Assembly (NCBI GenBank): GCA_963995505.1
Contig: OZ023190.1
Span: forward strand, 18,098,092 to 18,162,091
Reading direction: 5' to 3'
Source of the DNA: Hypericum androsaemum
Taxonomy: Eukaryota > Streptophyta > Magnoliopsida > Malpighiales > Hypericaceae
DNA: 64,000 nucleotides
In this document: piece by piece, positions 11,440 to 21,103 of the stretch
Layout: the number at the start of each line of letters is the position of its first letter
Position numbering within the stretch: position 1 is the stretch's first letter
Notes under the pieces: generated by a model
Seen by the model: only the letters and a program-made list of their open reading frames with translations
What the model was told of the DNA's origin: nothing
Databases searched by the model: none
Translations under genes and position numbers: made by a program

Positions 11440-11750
11440 CATTCGCAAGATATTATGGGCCTGTTGGGCCCATATGTACTCCCGCCAAAGCCCATAAAAC
11501 CAACGTCTCTCTCCAGGCTTAATTTGTTCATTCCTTTCCGGCAGCCAAATACTCCTCGGTCTCTCGGGGCAAGTCTAACTGATCCCGCATGGAAAGCATT
11601 AGCCCACCCAATTGAGTTTAGTGTCCCTGTCGTCTTCTTGCGATTTCCGTGTGTTGTCCGCTTTTGGATTCTGCCCCTAACACCGGTCTTAGTTGATTGT
11701 TTCGTGGGATGTTGCAAATTGCAATTGTGTTTTTGTTTCCAAGTATGTTC
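11440..11750 (+). promoter_or_regulatory. Orphan promoter/5' leader with paired GGCCCA elements (copy 2)
   Basis: Contains ATGGGCCTGTTGGGCCCAT, an inverted pair of site II elements, then CCCATAAAACCAACGTCTCT and the conserved leader ending near GGGATGTTGCAA. It is very similar to 45190-45500 and more diverged from 4505-4810. Downstream ORFs are short and not conserved between copies, so the original gene is missing or unrecognised. Confidence 0.45.
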
Positions 11751-12149
11751 ACTTCGTTAGCTCTCCCATGGTTGCGGCGACCGCGTCGCGTTGTATCTTA
11801 TGGCGGGGAATTATGGATGACCGCGTCGTGTCATCTTCTCCCAGAAAAAGGCGTAGTGTGGATGGTGCAAGTTGTACGATTCTTAGTCTTGTCCGCTACC
11901 TGTTAGATATGATGCCTCACTGAAGGTTCTTAAACGTAGTTGGGACTCGAGCTGTGAGTATTTTACAAAACAGAAAGAGGGTGTGGGGTATGGTAACAAA
12001 GTATCTAAATGACAGAAGCTTTTTCTTGATAAGCAAAACTGTATTGTTACTCGGAAAGATGATACAATAGAGTAGCGACATATGGCCATACACTCTACAA
12101 ATGCTCAAGGGGAGCAATTTTCGCCCAACGAGATATTACAGAGCTCAAT

Positions 12150-14096
12150 GACAGAAGCTACAGTGAGATGACGGCACACACTGTTTGTATCCGAGTAAGA
12201 ACAAGAAGAATGGATGCAGCAAAGACATGGCTGCCCATGGAGTGTTCAAGTAATTCTGTTTCACTGTTGCCATCCACTTGTGCCGAGGGATTTTGCAATA
12301 GTCATTGAGTTCTTCGCTGAGATGCGGATAATAGAGCAAGTCGCAATTAAATACTACAGTAAAAACCTTCTAAAGTGATATTGATGAGATCGGAAAAAAA
12401 TATCATTTTAGAGAGGTTTGCTTTTTTCTACTCCAAAAAAAATTAAAATTGAGTTTTTAAATAATAAATACGTAAATATTAAAAAATTACTTTGTCTATG
12501 TTAAAAAACCTAAAATCTCGACTTATAACATTATCCAAGTGTTATAATCAAATGAGATATTTTCTTACATCAAAACGACGATCACGAGGACTATTTGAAG
12601 ACGATTGAGAAGACGAATGATGATGTCAGATTTATCGAACAAACAAGTCTAGCACAAAGTAGTGTCTAACAATCATTTTTGAATTCGTAAAACAGTAAAA
12701 ATATATGTATTTATTCAAAAATATCACTTTATGCAAAAATTGGGACCGGAATTTTATACTTACATTTTCTGAAAAAGTATTAGCTATCGTAAAACAGTAA
12801 AAATATATGTATTTATTCAAAAATATCACTTTATGCAAAAATTGAGACCGGAATTTTATACTTACATTTTCTGAAAAAAGTATTAGTTATTACGATAGAG
12901 GGGTTATTAAATTTTAACACTGCTCCCAACTCGGGACCGAAACTTTTTATCAATTTAGAGAGGTTATCAGTTTAAGAGGAGATCACTTTAGTACTTCCTT
13001 GTCCAGATTGTGGAATAGCTTTGACACTTCATGGTTGTTAGCCAAGTTGTTCTTCAGGATATCATTCTTCACTAGTAGTTCCACGTCACCAGGCGTGTCA
13101 ATAAGCATGCATACGCATCAACGCAAAATAATGGCTGTTGTGCGATGAACTGTGATGGCACTGATTTCAAAAGATGGGTTCTGTTATATCAAACACATGT
13201 ATATGTGGGATTTCGAGCACCACATCTTTGAAATGAATGCCAAGCAACTTCTTCGTCGATGCCAACTTGAATCTGACTCCAGCCTCGTGAAGTCAATTTA
13301 TGCTTTTAATTCCTTTGAACGTGCCCTCATATTTGGGCTACTGCCTCTGGCTTTCAGGTAGATAAATAAGTCTTTGAAAATCGACGAAATGCCTTACCTC
13401 AGAGCTGTTGATGTCTATCACGCCTTCTTTCTCCATAACGTAGCCGAATAAACAATGAGTTAGCTCGGTGATGGAGCACCGCTTGGTTATTCTTGTACCA
13501 CTAGTACTTTTAGCAAGGTCCAGTATCTCCTCCAGAATGAAAAATGGAAGCTGATTTTCCATGAGCAGTATGTCTCTGCAGATCTCAAACAGGAAGAAAT
13601 CCTTATGGTGGATACCTCTCACAGGAGTCGCCGAGTAGGAGATGTGAGTTTCTAACAAAAAGTTGATGACAAAGATGGCATCAACAAGGATAACTTGTAC
13701 AAACTGATCGCTGGAGAGCGCAATGCATTCGGCATAGAATCCCCTTGATTTCCTCTCATGTCTCTTCATAAGCCTAACAAGAGCATCCAAGTCTATGCTG
13801 TTTTGTTCAATGAAGCTTCTGAAGCACCTCCATTTCTGCTCTTCCATGGACTTCAAACTTTCATTACCGTGATGGTAAGGGCCCAGAGAAACCATTCGAG
13901 GGACGTAGGCGTCCTCATTGGTATCCCGCAGGCTCTTGGGAACTCTGTATATACAGCAGTCTTGAGATATTTAAGACAAACTTTGCAGCTTCCCCTTCAT
14001 AGCTTCCACTAGTCGCTGGGTAGCCTGTTGTTCTTCAATGTCAACTAAGGTAAGATCTCTTGGTTCTGTCTGCCCATTTCTACCATCCATTTCCAT
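12150..14096 (-). pseudogene. DUF247 pseudogene (DUF247-2)
   Basis: The start M-E-M-D-G at 14096 is conserved, but a TAA codon (13971-13973, minus) stops translation at about codon 42, within LQSLS*ISQD. Beyond it, 13338-13895 keeps a clean DUF247 frame (MVSLGPYHHG, LMENQLPFFILEEIL). From 13340 down to about 13000 the frame is shifted, including a single diverged copy of the TELxKAGVRFK unit. The C-terminal portion (HKWMATVKQNYLNTPWA) is at about 12150-12340. An AT-rich element at about 12352-12990 is inserted in the 3' third. Nonsense, frameshift and insertion together make this clearly dead. Confidence 0.85.
12352..12990. repeat. AT-rich MITE-like insertion with internal 100-bp duplication
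   Basis: It interrupts DUF247-2 where intact copies read continuously into AGTACTTCCTT. Ends are TACAGTAAAAACCTTCTAAAG and GAGATCACTTTAGTA, which share an inverted TAAAGTGAT. It contains CGGGACCGAAA-type phrases known from small plant DNA elements. About 100 bp (roughly 12688-12787 and 12789-12885) is tandemly repeated. A diverged inverted copy lies at about 57740-58400. The superfamily is not assigned. Confidence 0.55.
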
Positions 14097-14488
14097 CGGT
14101 GATTTTAGCCACCCTAATCAAGTCAACTATGCAGGTTTCATTATGGTCTAGCAAGAAAGTAGAAAGATTGCCACTGGCTCAACAGGAAAAGGCGAATCTA
14201 GACCCAAAAATTGGATAAATCCAGCATCACCCCGTTTCAATCCCTAGCATGTACTATATAGCCTATAAAAAGTTCTAGGAGTAGGTTATATCAAAAGGAA
14301 AGTAGAAAATCAATAAGAGTTGTTCGAAGTAATAATCAATTTGGATTCATTTAAAGAGGGCTTGGATTCAAGATTAACGAATGTAAAAAAAATCATTGCG
14401 ACTTCGATGCAGTTTCTCTTTCTCTAGATTATTTAATATGCCCCAAAATTACTCCTTCAATAGTTAATTTTTTTATATGAGAAAGAAC

Positions 14489-14985
14489 TTTTTTTTGGTA
14501 AGTAAATTTTCAAGAATAATATTTACAAGAAAGAACCGTGACATGACCAAAACAGTATAGAATTACAAGAAAAATTATACTAAGTTAGTTCTGCCCGATT
14601 CAATAAATATCAAAAGCTCATGATTACAAATGCTTTTGGTCGCCCCGGACCAAAATAACCGGTCTCTTGCTTGGCGTAGGATGATGTTAATCAAGAGATC
14701 AAAATCTGGCCTTTTACCATTGAAAACTAAGCTGTTCCGATGTCTCCAAATTCCCCAAGCAATTGATCCAAAGAGTGCATTCCACACATTCCTCATCATA
14801 TCTCCACGTACCAAACTCATCCAAGAGGAGTATACATCCACCAAATTTGAGTTACAACACCACGCAATCCCCAACTTTCTCAAAAAAAAATTTCAGATTC
14901 GCCAAGAGAAGGGGCAGTGAACAAGTAAATGGGAACCTGATTCATCATCAATTTCGCAAAGTGGACAAAGGCAAGAATTTCGTTA
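14489..14985 (-). mobile_element. 5'-truncated LINE (L1-type) 3' end
   Basis: On the minus strand, CPLCEIDDESGSHLLVHCPF, then a frame shift, then WNALFGSIAWGIWRHRNSLVF. This is the zinc-finger/RVT region at the C terminus of plant LINE ORF2 reverse transcriptases. The 3' end on that strand is A-rich (T run near 14489 on plus). It is absent at the corresponding place in the second unit (near 51425), so it inserted after the duplication. The extent of any target duplication is unclear. Confidence 0.7.
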
Positions 14986-15489
14986 TGGACAGGAAATATC
15001 CCACTCAAGTTAATTTCATTAGTAGTTGTAAGAATTTCATTTCAACCTCATTTCCATCAATCAACTGCAGGCTAACTGAATCCAAAACAAACGGTCAAGA
15101 TCAATTCATTTCAACGATGAATGTCAAAACTAAGGAGGGCAAGTTTCCTTACAAATGTTACAGCCTTTTACTCGCGGGCTTACGGAAATCCGTAACCATA
15201 TTCGAGTTCTTGTTAGCGAATTTAGAAGTCTGTTGGGCACGATAACCAATCCAAGATGTTTTACCTGGCAGAGTTTGAGAAACTGTGCGTAGAGCACATC
15301 TGAGCTTCGATTTCGAAGAATCATTATGTAGACCAGAATCACTGACCCTCGCATGTAAGAATTTTCAATCGCTGACACGCTCAAATCTATCCCTCGGGAC
15401 ATTGCATTGCTCGGGGGCACACTCAAATCTATAGGGTTGTGAAAATATGATACAATAGAGTAGCGGCATACAGTCATACACTCACAATT

Positions 15490-15800
15490 GCTCGGGGGGA
15501 GCAATAAAAGGCTGCTAAAATTCGCCCAATGAGATATTTACAGAGCTAAATGACGAAAGCTACAGTGAGATGACGACACACACTGTTTGTATCAGAGTAA
15601 GAACAAGAAGAATGGATGCAGCAAAGACAGAAGTGACCGCCCAGGGAGTGTTCAAGTAAATGTGTTCAAGTGTTGCCATCCACTTTTGTTTCAGAGTCGC
15701 CTTCATCCTCTGCCGAGGGATAGCGCAAAATTAGTTGATTTGGTGGCAGAGATCCGAATAATAGAATGAGTCCTCATCGCATAGTACTTCCTTCCCCAGA
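15490..15800 (-). pseudogene. DUF247 3'-end fragment (DUF247-3)
   Basis: The C-terminal coding part and 3' flank of a DUF247 gene (ACAGTGAGATGACGACACA, GTGTTCAAGTAA and AGTACTTCCTTCCCCAG words shared with the other copies). The rest is absent: homology stops about 80 bp before the (AT)n tract that borders the pararetrovirus array. Without an ORF it cannot be functional. Confidence 0.7.
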
Positions 15801-15869
15801 TAAAAGGCAGTCCTGTTGGTGTCAGGTAATCGTGTATTTCTTGGATCTCTAGCGCCAACTTTGTTTCCA

Positions 15870-15872
<3 letters not shown>

Positions 15873-15900
<28 letters not shown>
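15873..15900. repeat. (AT)14 microsatellite at the left edge of the viral array
   Basis: Pure AT dinucleotide tract directly abutting viral sequence. A matching TA tract closes the right edge at 28569-28593. Florendoviruses are reported to integrate preferentially in TA-dinucleotide sequence, so the two tracts may be the split target. Confidence 0.9.
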
Positions 15901-15903
<3 letters not shown>

Positions 15904-18396
15904 AAAAGACTTCACGCCTTAGATCTGACCCCCGACCTCCTTGCCCAGATCTCTGCCCTCATGATCAACGATTCTGATTCTGATTCCAGCTCTATCACTG
16001 AAGAATCTGAACAACTTGATGAGCTCATCCACTCCTCTTCTGAGTCTGACTCAGAAAAATCCATCTGCGTCCTCACCCAAGACCAAGAATTTCTCCTCGC
16101 TATGGCTAATGACATCGAAGACCCTACCAAAAGAAAGACTTATCTTTCCAAGCTACTCAACTCCATTGACGTTTCTACCTCTGTAACTGTCCCACCTAAG
16201 GCTTACGATCTTACCAAAATCCTTCATACAAAGCAAACCCAAAAGTCTTCCCTTCCTTCCATTCCCACTTTACAATCAGAAATCAAGACTATCAAGAAAG
16301 AACTTAAAGACCTACGAAGACAACAACTTGAAACACATTCTATTGTCCAAAACTTCCTATCAAAAACCCCTGTCAACAACAATGATGATTCCAGTGATTC
16401 TGAGTCTAGTCATCCTACTGAACCTACTCCTCAACCTAACGAATTCCTTAATGCTCTAAAGCATGTCACTTCACGTAAATACCTGATCAATATCACCTTA
16501 TATTTTTCTGATACTTTTCAGTTGGATACCATTGCTTTATTTGACACTGGTGCTGATCTTAACTGCATTAAGGACGGCCTTGTCCCCAAACGTTTCTTAG
16601 ATCACACTAAAGAAAAGCTTTCTGCAGCAAATAACTCCAAAATGCTTATCACTCAAAAAACTGATGCCTTCGTCAGCAACAATGATACCAAAATTAAAAC
16701 CACCTTCTTACTTGTCTCCAATATGAATCACACTGTCATTATTGGAACGCCTTTCATCAACCTCATTACTCCTTATAATGTTAATCACGATGGTATCTCT
16801 TTCAAAATAAAGACCCCCATTTCCAAAAAAATTATTTTCCCATTTCTACAAAAACCAAACACACGCAGATTGCATCTTCGTAACTCTCTTATTTCTTCAA
16901 AAGAGCATGATTTACATGATACTAAAAACTCTATTCATTTTCAACGTATTTCTCAACAATTGCTTGATCCTTCTACCCAACGCAATATTGATATTTTTAA
17001 AACTAAGCTCCTTAACGAGCTTTGTTCTGATCTTCCTAATGCTTTCTGGCTTCGAAAAAAGCATGTTATCACTCTTCCTTATGATTCCCAATTTTCAGAA
17101 AGACAAATCCCCACAAAAGCCCGTCCCATTCAAATGAATTCTGACATGATTGCTTTGTGCGAAAAAGAGATCCACGATTTAGAACAAAAGGGTTTGATCT
17201 CTAAATCCAAATCCCCTTGGAGCTGTGCTGCATTTTATGTCATGAAAAACTCCGAGATCGAACGTGGAGTTCCACGTCTTGTGATCAATTACAAGCCTTT
17301 GAACAATGTCTTAAAATGGATTCGCTATCCAATCCCAAACAAAAAAGATCTTTTAAATCGCCTTCATGATTCTTTCATTTTTTCAAAGTTTGATATGAAA
17401 TCCGGTTTCTGGCAGATCCAGATCCACCCCAAAGATCGTTACAAAACAGCTTTTACTGTCCCCTTTGGCCAGTATGAATGGAATGTAATGCCCTTTGGTT
17501 TGAAAAATGCCCCAAGTGAATTTCAACAAATCATGAATGAAATTTTCAATCAATTCTCCTCTTTTTGTATCGTCTATATTGATGATGTCCTAATTTTTTC
17601 CAAAACAATTGACCAGCATTTTAAACATCTCAACACCTTCTTTGATGTTGTAAAGAAAAATGGTCTGGTTTTGTCCCAGTCCAAAATTGTCCTTTTCCAA
17701 ACAAAAATACGTTTTCTTGGCCACTTTATCAGCCAAGGGACTATCACCCCCATCGACCGATCGATTACATTTGCTTCAAAATACCCTGATGAACTTATTG
17801 AAAAAACCCAACTTCAACGTTTTTTAGGTTCACTCAATTATGTTTTTGAATTTTTCCCCAACATTCATCGCATCATCAAACCACTGCATGATCGTTTAAA
17901 GAAAAATCCATGCCCATGGACTCATGAGCATACACGCATTGTTCAACGCATCAAAAAACAAATTCAGCATATACCATGTTTGCATTTGGCTGACCCATCT
18001 GCATTCAAAATTGTTGAAACCGATGCTTCTGATATCGGTTATGGTGGCATCTTAAAGCAACAGCAAGGCAAACATGAGCATATCATCGCATTTACCTCTG
18101 CTCATTGGAATGACACCCAGCTCAAATATCCTACTATTAAAAAAGAGATTTTGAGTATTGTTCTATGTATTACTAAATTTCAAAGCGATCTTTTAAATCA
18201 AAAATTCTTATTACGTATTGACGCCCAAGCTGCAAAAGAAATTTTGCAAAAAGATGTTCAAAACATAGCCTCAAAGCATATCTTTGCCCGCTGGCAAGCT
18301 ATTTTGAGTATTTTTGATTTTGATATTGTCTATATTAAAGGAGAAAGCAATTCCCTTCCCGATTTCCTAACCCGTGAGTTTTTAACTAATAGGTAG
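15904..18396 (+). pseudogene. Pararetrovirus ORF1, 3' part only (copy A)
   Basis: Open throughout but lacking its 5' 60 percent: the movement and coat regions and zinc knuckle are missing. It retains a serine/acidic linker, an aspartic protease with DTGA (about 16540), RT with YIDD (about 17575) and RNase H with ETDAS (about 18020). The first ATG is at 15961, but this is internal to the viral frame and not a natural start. It ends with TAG two bases before the ORF2 start. Compared with copy B I see three amino-acid differences (D/N, P/H, R/H) and one silent change. Confidence 0.9.
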
Positions 18397-18398
18397 CC

Positions 18399-19508
18399 AT
18401 GCCTCCAAAGCCCTCCTCCAAAGAAGCTAAGGCAAAGTCTGTTGCAACAAAGTCTATTGTCCCTGCCCGAACCTGGGCATCTATTGCTGAAGCTGAAGAT
18501 GATTTTAAAGCTCCCTGTAACGTCCAAAAATGGTTGAATGAATTTCAACATAATCCGGTCTACCCGCCCGAACTTGTCGAAGTTTTCCAACGCCTATCCC
18601 AAAACTCTCAAGCTTTAATGCCGACACCCTCCCCAAAAATCTCAAAGCAAAGCACCACCCATATCATTTCCCAGCCCTCCCAATCTCTCACCCCAAACCG
18701 AACCAAAGCCGTTTACACCCATAAAACCCAGACACAGTCTCTTCTCTTTGTTGAAAGAGATCATCACCAGAATGACCCCACAATAGCAGCCGCTCGAATT
18801 TTCCCACCCGGTCAGCACATGGTCCCGGCCGATATTGCCAAACCAATAGCCTATTACACTGCCATCCTTGAGCACACAGAATCCATCACCATAAAACATT
18901 TCTACACGCCCCCTGACACCTCAACCCCTGCCTACTCAACCTGCCAAATCATGCGGATTTTACATCCGTCGCAGTGGGGCCAACCCTTGCACAAGCCAAA
19001 GCACCTACCCCTCACCCCGACTACTACCCATAGTACTCTTTATTGCTATTGGGATTACCATCAAGCCTGGTTCAACGCCTTCCTCAACCAAAACTCAAAG
19101 TTCACACACACTTGGCTGTTCTTTTTCCTCCAGCCTTTCGATTGTGCTCATATTCCATTTTGGTTCCTAACCTGGTGGAGTTATTATGGTTGCACTCCAG
19201 CCATCCTTACTGAGGATGTCTTGGGTTGTTACAATCTTTTCAAAGGAAAATATTCCCCCTCCCAAAACGAAAAACCTTTCGGACCTCTGGTATTGTTCTG
19301 TATGAAATTCTATCTGCCATGGGTGTGCACCTGGCATTATGAATTCCAAACCTATGATGCCACGAACAATGTCAATCTACTTGTTCGCCGCTTCAAAATC
19401 AAATGGTGGACTGCCTTCCGTGCAGATTTAAAACTAACGACCACCATTGTCCTCAATTGGTTTAAAGCTGCCGATCCTGCCCAAATTAATGCCACTGCCT
19501 CAACATAA
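18399..19508 (+). CDS. Pararetrovirus ORF2, unknown function (copy A)
   Basis: A 369-codon ORF starting two bases after the ORF1 stop. The N terminus is rich in A, K and S (MPPKPSSKEAKAKS). The central region is rich in W, Y and F, with a cysteine/histidine scatter but no motif I recognise. Florendoviruses of the two-ORF type carry an ORF2 of unknown function in this position. It is identical in protein to the copy B version. After the TAA stop the same frame stays open for about 67 further codons with a glutamate-rich tail (see findings). Confidence 0.8.
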   Translation: MPPKPSSKEAKAKSVATKSIVPARTWASIAEAEDDFKAPCNVQKWLNEFQHNPVYPPELVEVFQRLSQNSQALMPTPSPKISKQSTTHIISQPSQSLTPNRTKAVYTHKTQTQSLLFVERDHHQNDPTIAAARIFPPGQHMVPADIAKPIAYYTAILEHTESITIKHFYTPPDTSTPAYSTCQIMRILHPSQWGQPLHKPKHLPLTPTTTHSTLYCYWDYHQAWFNAFLNQNSKFTHTWLFFFLQPFDCAHIPFWFLTWWSYYGCTPAILTEDVLGCYNLFKGKYSPSQNEKPFGPLVLFCMKFYLPWVCTWHYEFQTYDATNNVNLLVRRFKIKWWTAFRADLKLTTTIVLNWFKAADPAQINATAST

Positions 19509-19803
19509 ACGCAATTTCTGGCTCACAAGGCCAAGATTCAAGCTTTGTTGGCCTCGGCCGGCACTGAGAAAGAATATTTTGCCATCATGCAAAAAATGGC
19601 TAAAAATAACTCCAACGCTTCCTCTTCACCTTATGAAGAAGACGAAGAAGAAGAAGAACCGTACATCTCCCTCAGTGAAGATGATGGTGCTGGTTTCGAT
19701 GGATTACCATAAACCCATCCCACAACGGCATCAACGACTTTCAACCGCAACGGCATCAACGATTTTCAACCGCAACGACGTCAACGACTTCCAACAGAAT
19801 TAT

Positions 19804-19985
19804 CAAAATGGTGGACCCCAGCCACCGAAAGTAACTGACAACGCACCAAAGCCACCGAAAGCAGAGATTCCTTCTGCCCCTTATTGACATCAATGACTTT
19901 CAAAATGGTGGACCCCAGCCACCGAAAGTAACTGACAACGCACCAAAGCCACCGAAAGCAGAGATTCCTTCTGCCCCTTATTGAC
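19804..19985 (+). repeat. 97-bp-period direct repeat upstream of viral TATA (copy A)
   Basis: An 85-bp core (starting CAAAATGGTGGACCCCAGCC, ending CCCCTTATTGAC) occurs at 19804-19888 and 19901-19985, identical by eye, separated by 12 bp. Just upstream, shorter CAACGGCATCAACGA-type units repeat three times, one of them with an ACGTCA core like an as-1/bZIP half-site. The position, 30-200 bp before the TATA box, fits an enhancer. Confidence 0.8.
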
Positions 19986-20014
19986 CACTATTGTGTAATA
20001 GGACCTCCTCTCCC

Positions 20015-20021
20015 TATATAA
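20015..20021 (+). promoter_or_regulatory. TATA box of viral pregenomic RNA promoter (copy A)
   Basis: TATATAA within CTCTCCCTATATAAGGAGGA, the standard form of a caulimovirid transcript promoter. It lies after the direct repeats and about 220 bp before the AATAAA signal, giving the expected terminally redundant RNA. Confidence 0.75.
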
Positions 20022-20238
20022 GGAGGAGCCCTCTATTGTTAACAGCAGAGTGTGATTTAGTTGGATAAACCCGTAGAGAATAGAAGCCCTTGATCATCAT
20101 ACTTGATCATACCTGCTCTTCCCCTCTGTGATTGTAATCCCTCTATCCCTCTCTTTAAAGTCTATCTCCGTATTTAGTCTTAAAGTTTATATTATTATTA
20201 TTGTACTAAAGTTTATTTATGTTTATCAAGTTTATATT

Positions 20239-20244
20239 AATAAA
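20239..20244 (+). terminator. Viral poly(A) signal (copy A)
   Basis: AATAAA followed by GTTTATATTTATATAATCC. In caulimovirids the signal sits downstream of the TATA box within the same region, as here. Confidence 0.65.
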
Positions 20245-20276
20245 GTTTATATTTATATAATCCTGTTCCGCCGCAC

Positions 20277-20709
20277 ATATGAAATCCGGTTTCTGGCAGA
20301 TCCAGATCCACCCCAAAGATCGTTACAAAACAGCTTTTACTGTCCCCTTTGGCCAGTATGAATGGAATGTAATGCCCTTTGGTTTGAAAAATGCCCCAAG
20401 TGAATTTCAACAAATCATGAATGAAATTTTCAATCCATTCTCCTCTTTTTGTATCGTCTATATTGATGATGTCCTAATTTTTTCCAAAACAATTGACCAG
20501 CATTTTAAACATCTCAACACCTTCTTTGATGTTGTAAAGAAAAATGGTCTGGTTTTGTCCCAGTCCAAAATTGTCCTTTTCCAAACAAAAATACGTTTTC
20601 TTGGCCACTTTATCAGCCAAGGGTCTATCACCCCCATCGACCGATCGATTACATTTGCTTCAAAATTCCCTGATGAACTTATTGAAAAAACCCAACTTCA
20701 ACGTTTTTT
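20277..20709 (+). pseudogene. Orphan pararetrovirus RT fragment
   Basis: It corresponds base for base to 17393-17825 of copy A, from just before MKSGFWQIQI through YIDDVLIFS to the LQRF end. Three amino-acid substitutions (Q to P, T to S, Y to F) are shared by neither A nor B, so it derives from another viral variant. It is joined on the left to the 3' end of copy A and on the right to the primer-binding-site remnant of copy B. Confidence 0.9.
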
Positions 20710-20712
20710 CAA

Positions 20713-20722
20713 TTCAGAGCCA
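20713..20722 (+). promoter_or_regulatory. Remnant of tRNA-Met primer binding site (copy B)
   Basis: TTCAGAGCCA matches 9 of 10 bases of the 3' part of the plant pararetrovirus/retrotransposon PBS TGGTATCAGAGCCA. The first four bases are absent at the junction with the RT fragment. It marks the conventional start of the viral genome and fits a copy that ends at the minus-strand initiation gap. Confidence 0.6.
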
Positions 20723-21103
20723 TTATTTGCATATCGTTCGAACGTACCTTCGATAGAACTTTTTAGAAGTGTCTCCATTTGGGCTCTCCAGGGTTAGAAC
20801 TCCTTGGTGCTTCGCAAACAAAAGTATCTATCAAGGTAGAACTCCTGTTTGTGCATCTTTCTTGCCTTCATTCACCAACTTACTATTTATAGGAATAGTG
20901 AGTTGCCTTCATTTTCACTGTAGCAGTTTAGTGCATTTTGCATTCATTGTAGAACCGCCTTCATGGCTGGCTAAGGTTGCATCTACATCTGTTAAGAGTT
21001 TGGTTAGACCATGCATGGTAGCAGGCAGTAAGCCCCGAAGCGAGGCAATTAGACCATTGGCTTTGTGCTGGTATATTCTCTTTGCATCTGTATATTGCAT
21101 CTA
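20723..21103 (+). other. Viral 5' leader (copy B)
   Basis: About 380 nt between the PBS and the first in-frame ATG of ORF1. It contains several short upstream ORFs, as is usual for caulimovirid leaders. I did not find the long stable hairpin typical of Caulimovirus leaders, but could not fold it. Confidence 0.5.

Larger units (their letters stand above)
4250..15870. repeat. Segmental duplication, unit 1
   Basis: This block is paralogous to 31620-51905. Corresponding parts seen by eye are: 5100-7330 with 35725-37520; 8240-12070 with 41530-46200; 13690-14130 with 46490-46925; 14120-14395 with 50350-50620; and 14985-15470 with 51437-51895. Order and orientation are kept. Later insertions explain most gaps: a LINE tail at 14.49-14.98 kb here, and Copia elements, organelle DNA and a TIR element in the other unit. 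Each unit carries one intact and at least one dead DUF247 copy. Confidence 0.75.

Noticed and set aside
11055..11717. 220-codon minus-strand ORF
   Set aside because: It runs antisense across the repeated orphan promoter, has no recognisable domain, and I saw no matching ORF at the paralogous place near 44.7-45.5 kb.
15961..18396. Copy A ORF1 as an independent gene starting at 15961
   Set aside because: The methionine is internal to the longer polyprotein of copy B, and the viral frame is already open upstream to the truncation at 15904.
19447..19887. 146-codon ORF overlapping the end of viral ORF2
   Set aside because: It crosses the ORF2 end and the noncoding direct repeats, in a frame different from ORF2. 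The biased composition is explained by the repeats, and the ORF2 frame continuation is the more plausible coding sequence there.
21065..21103. Upstream start for pararetrovirus ORF1
   Set aside because: The first in-frame codon here is GTG, not ATG; the first ATG of the frame is at 21104.
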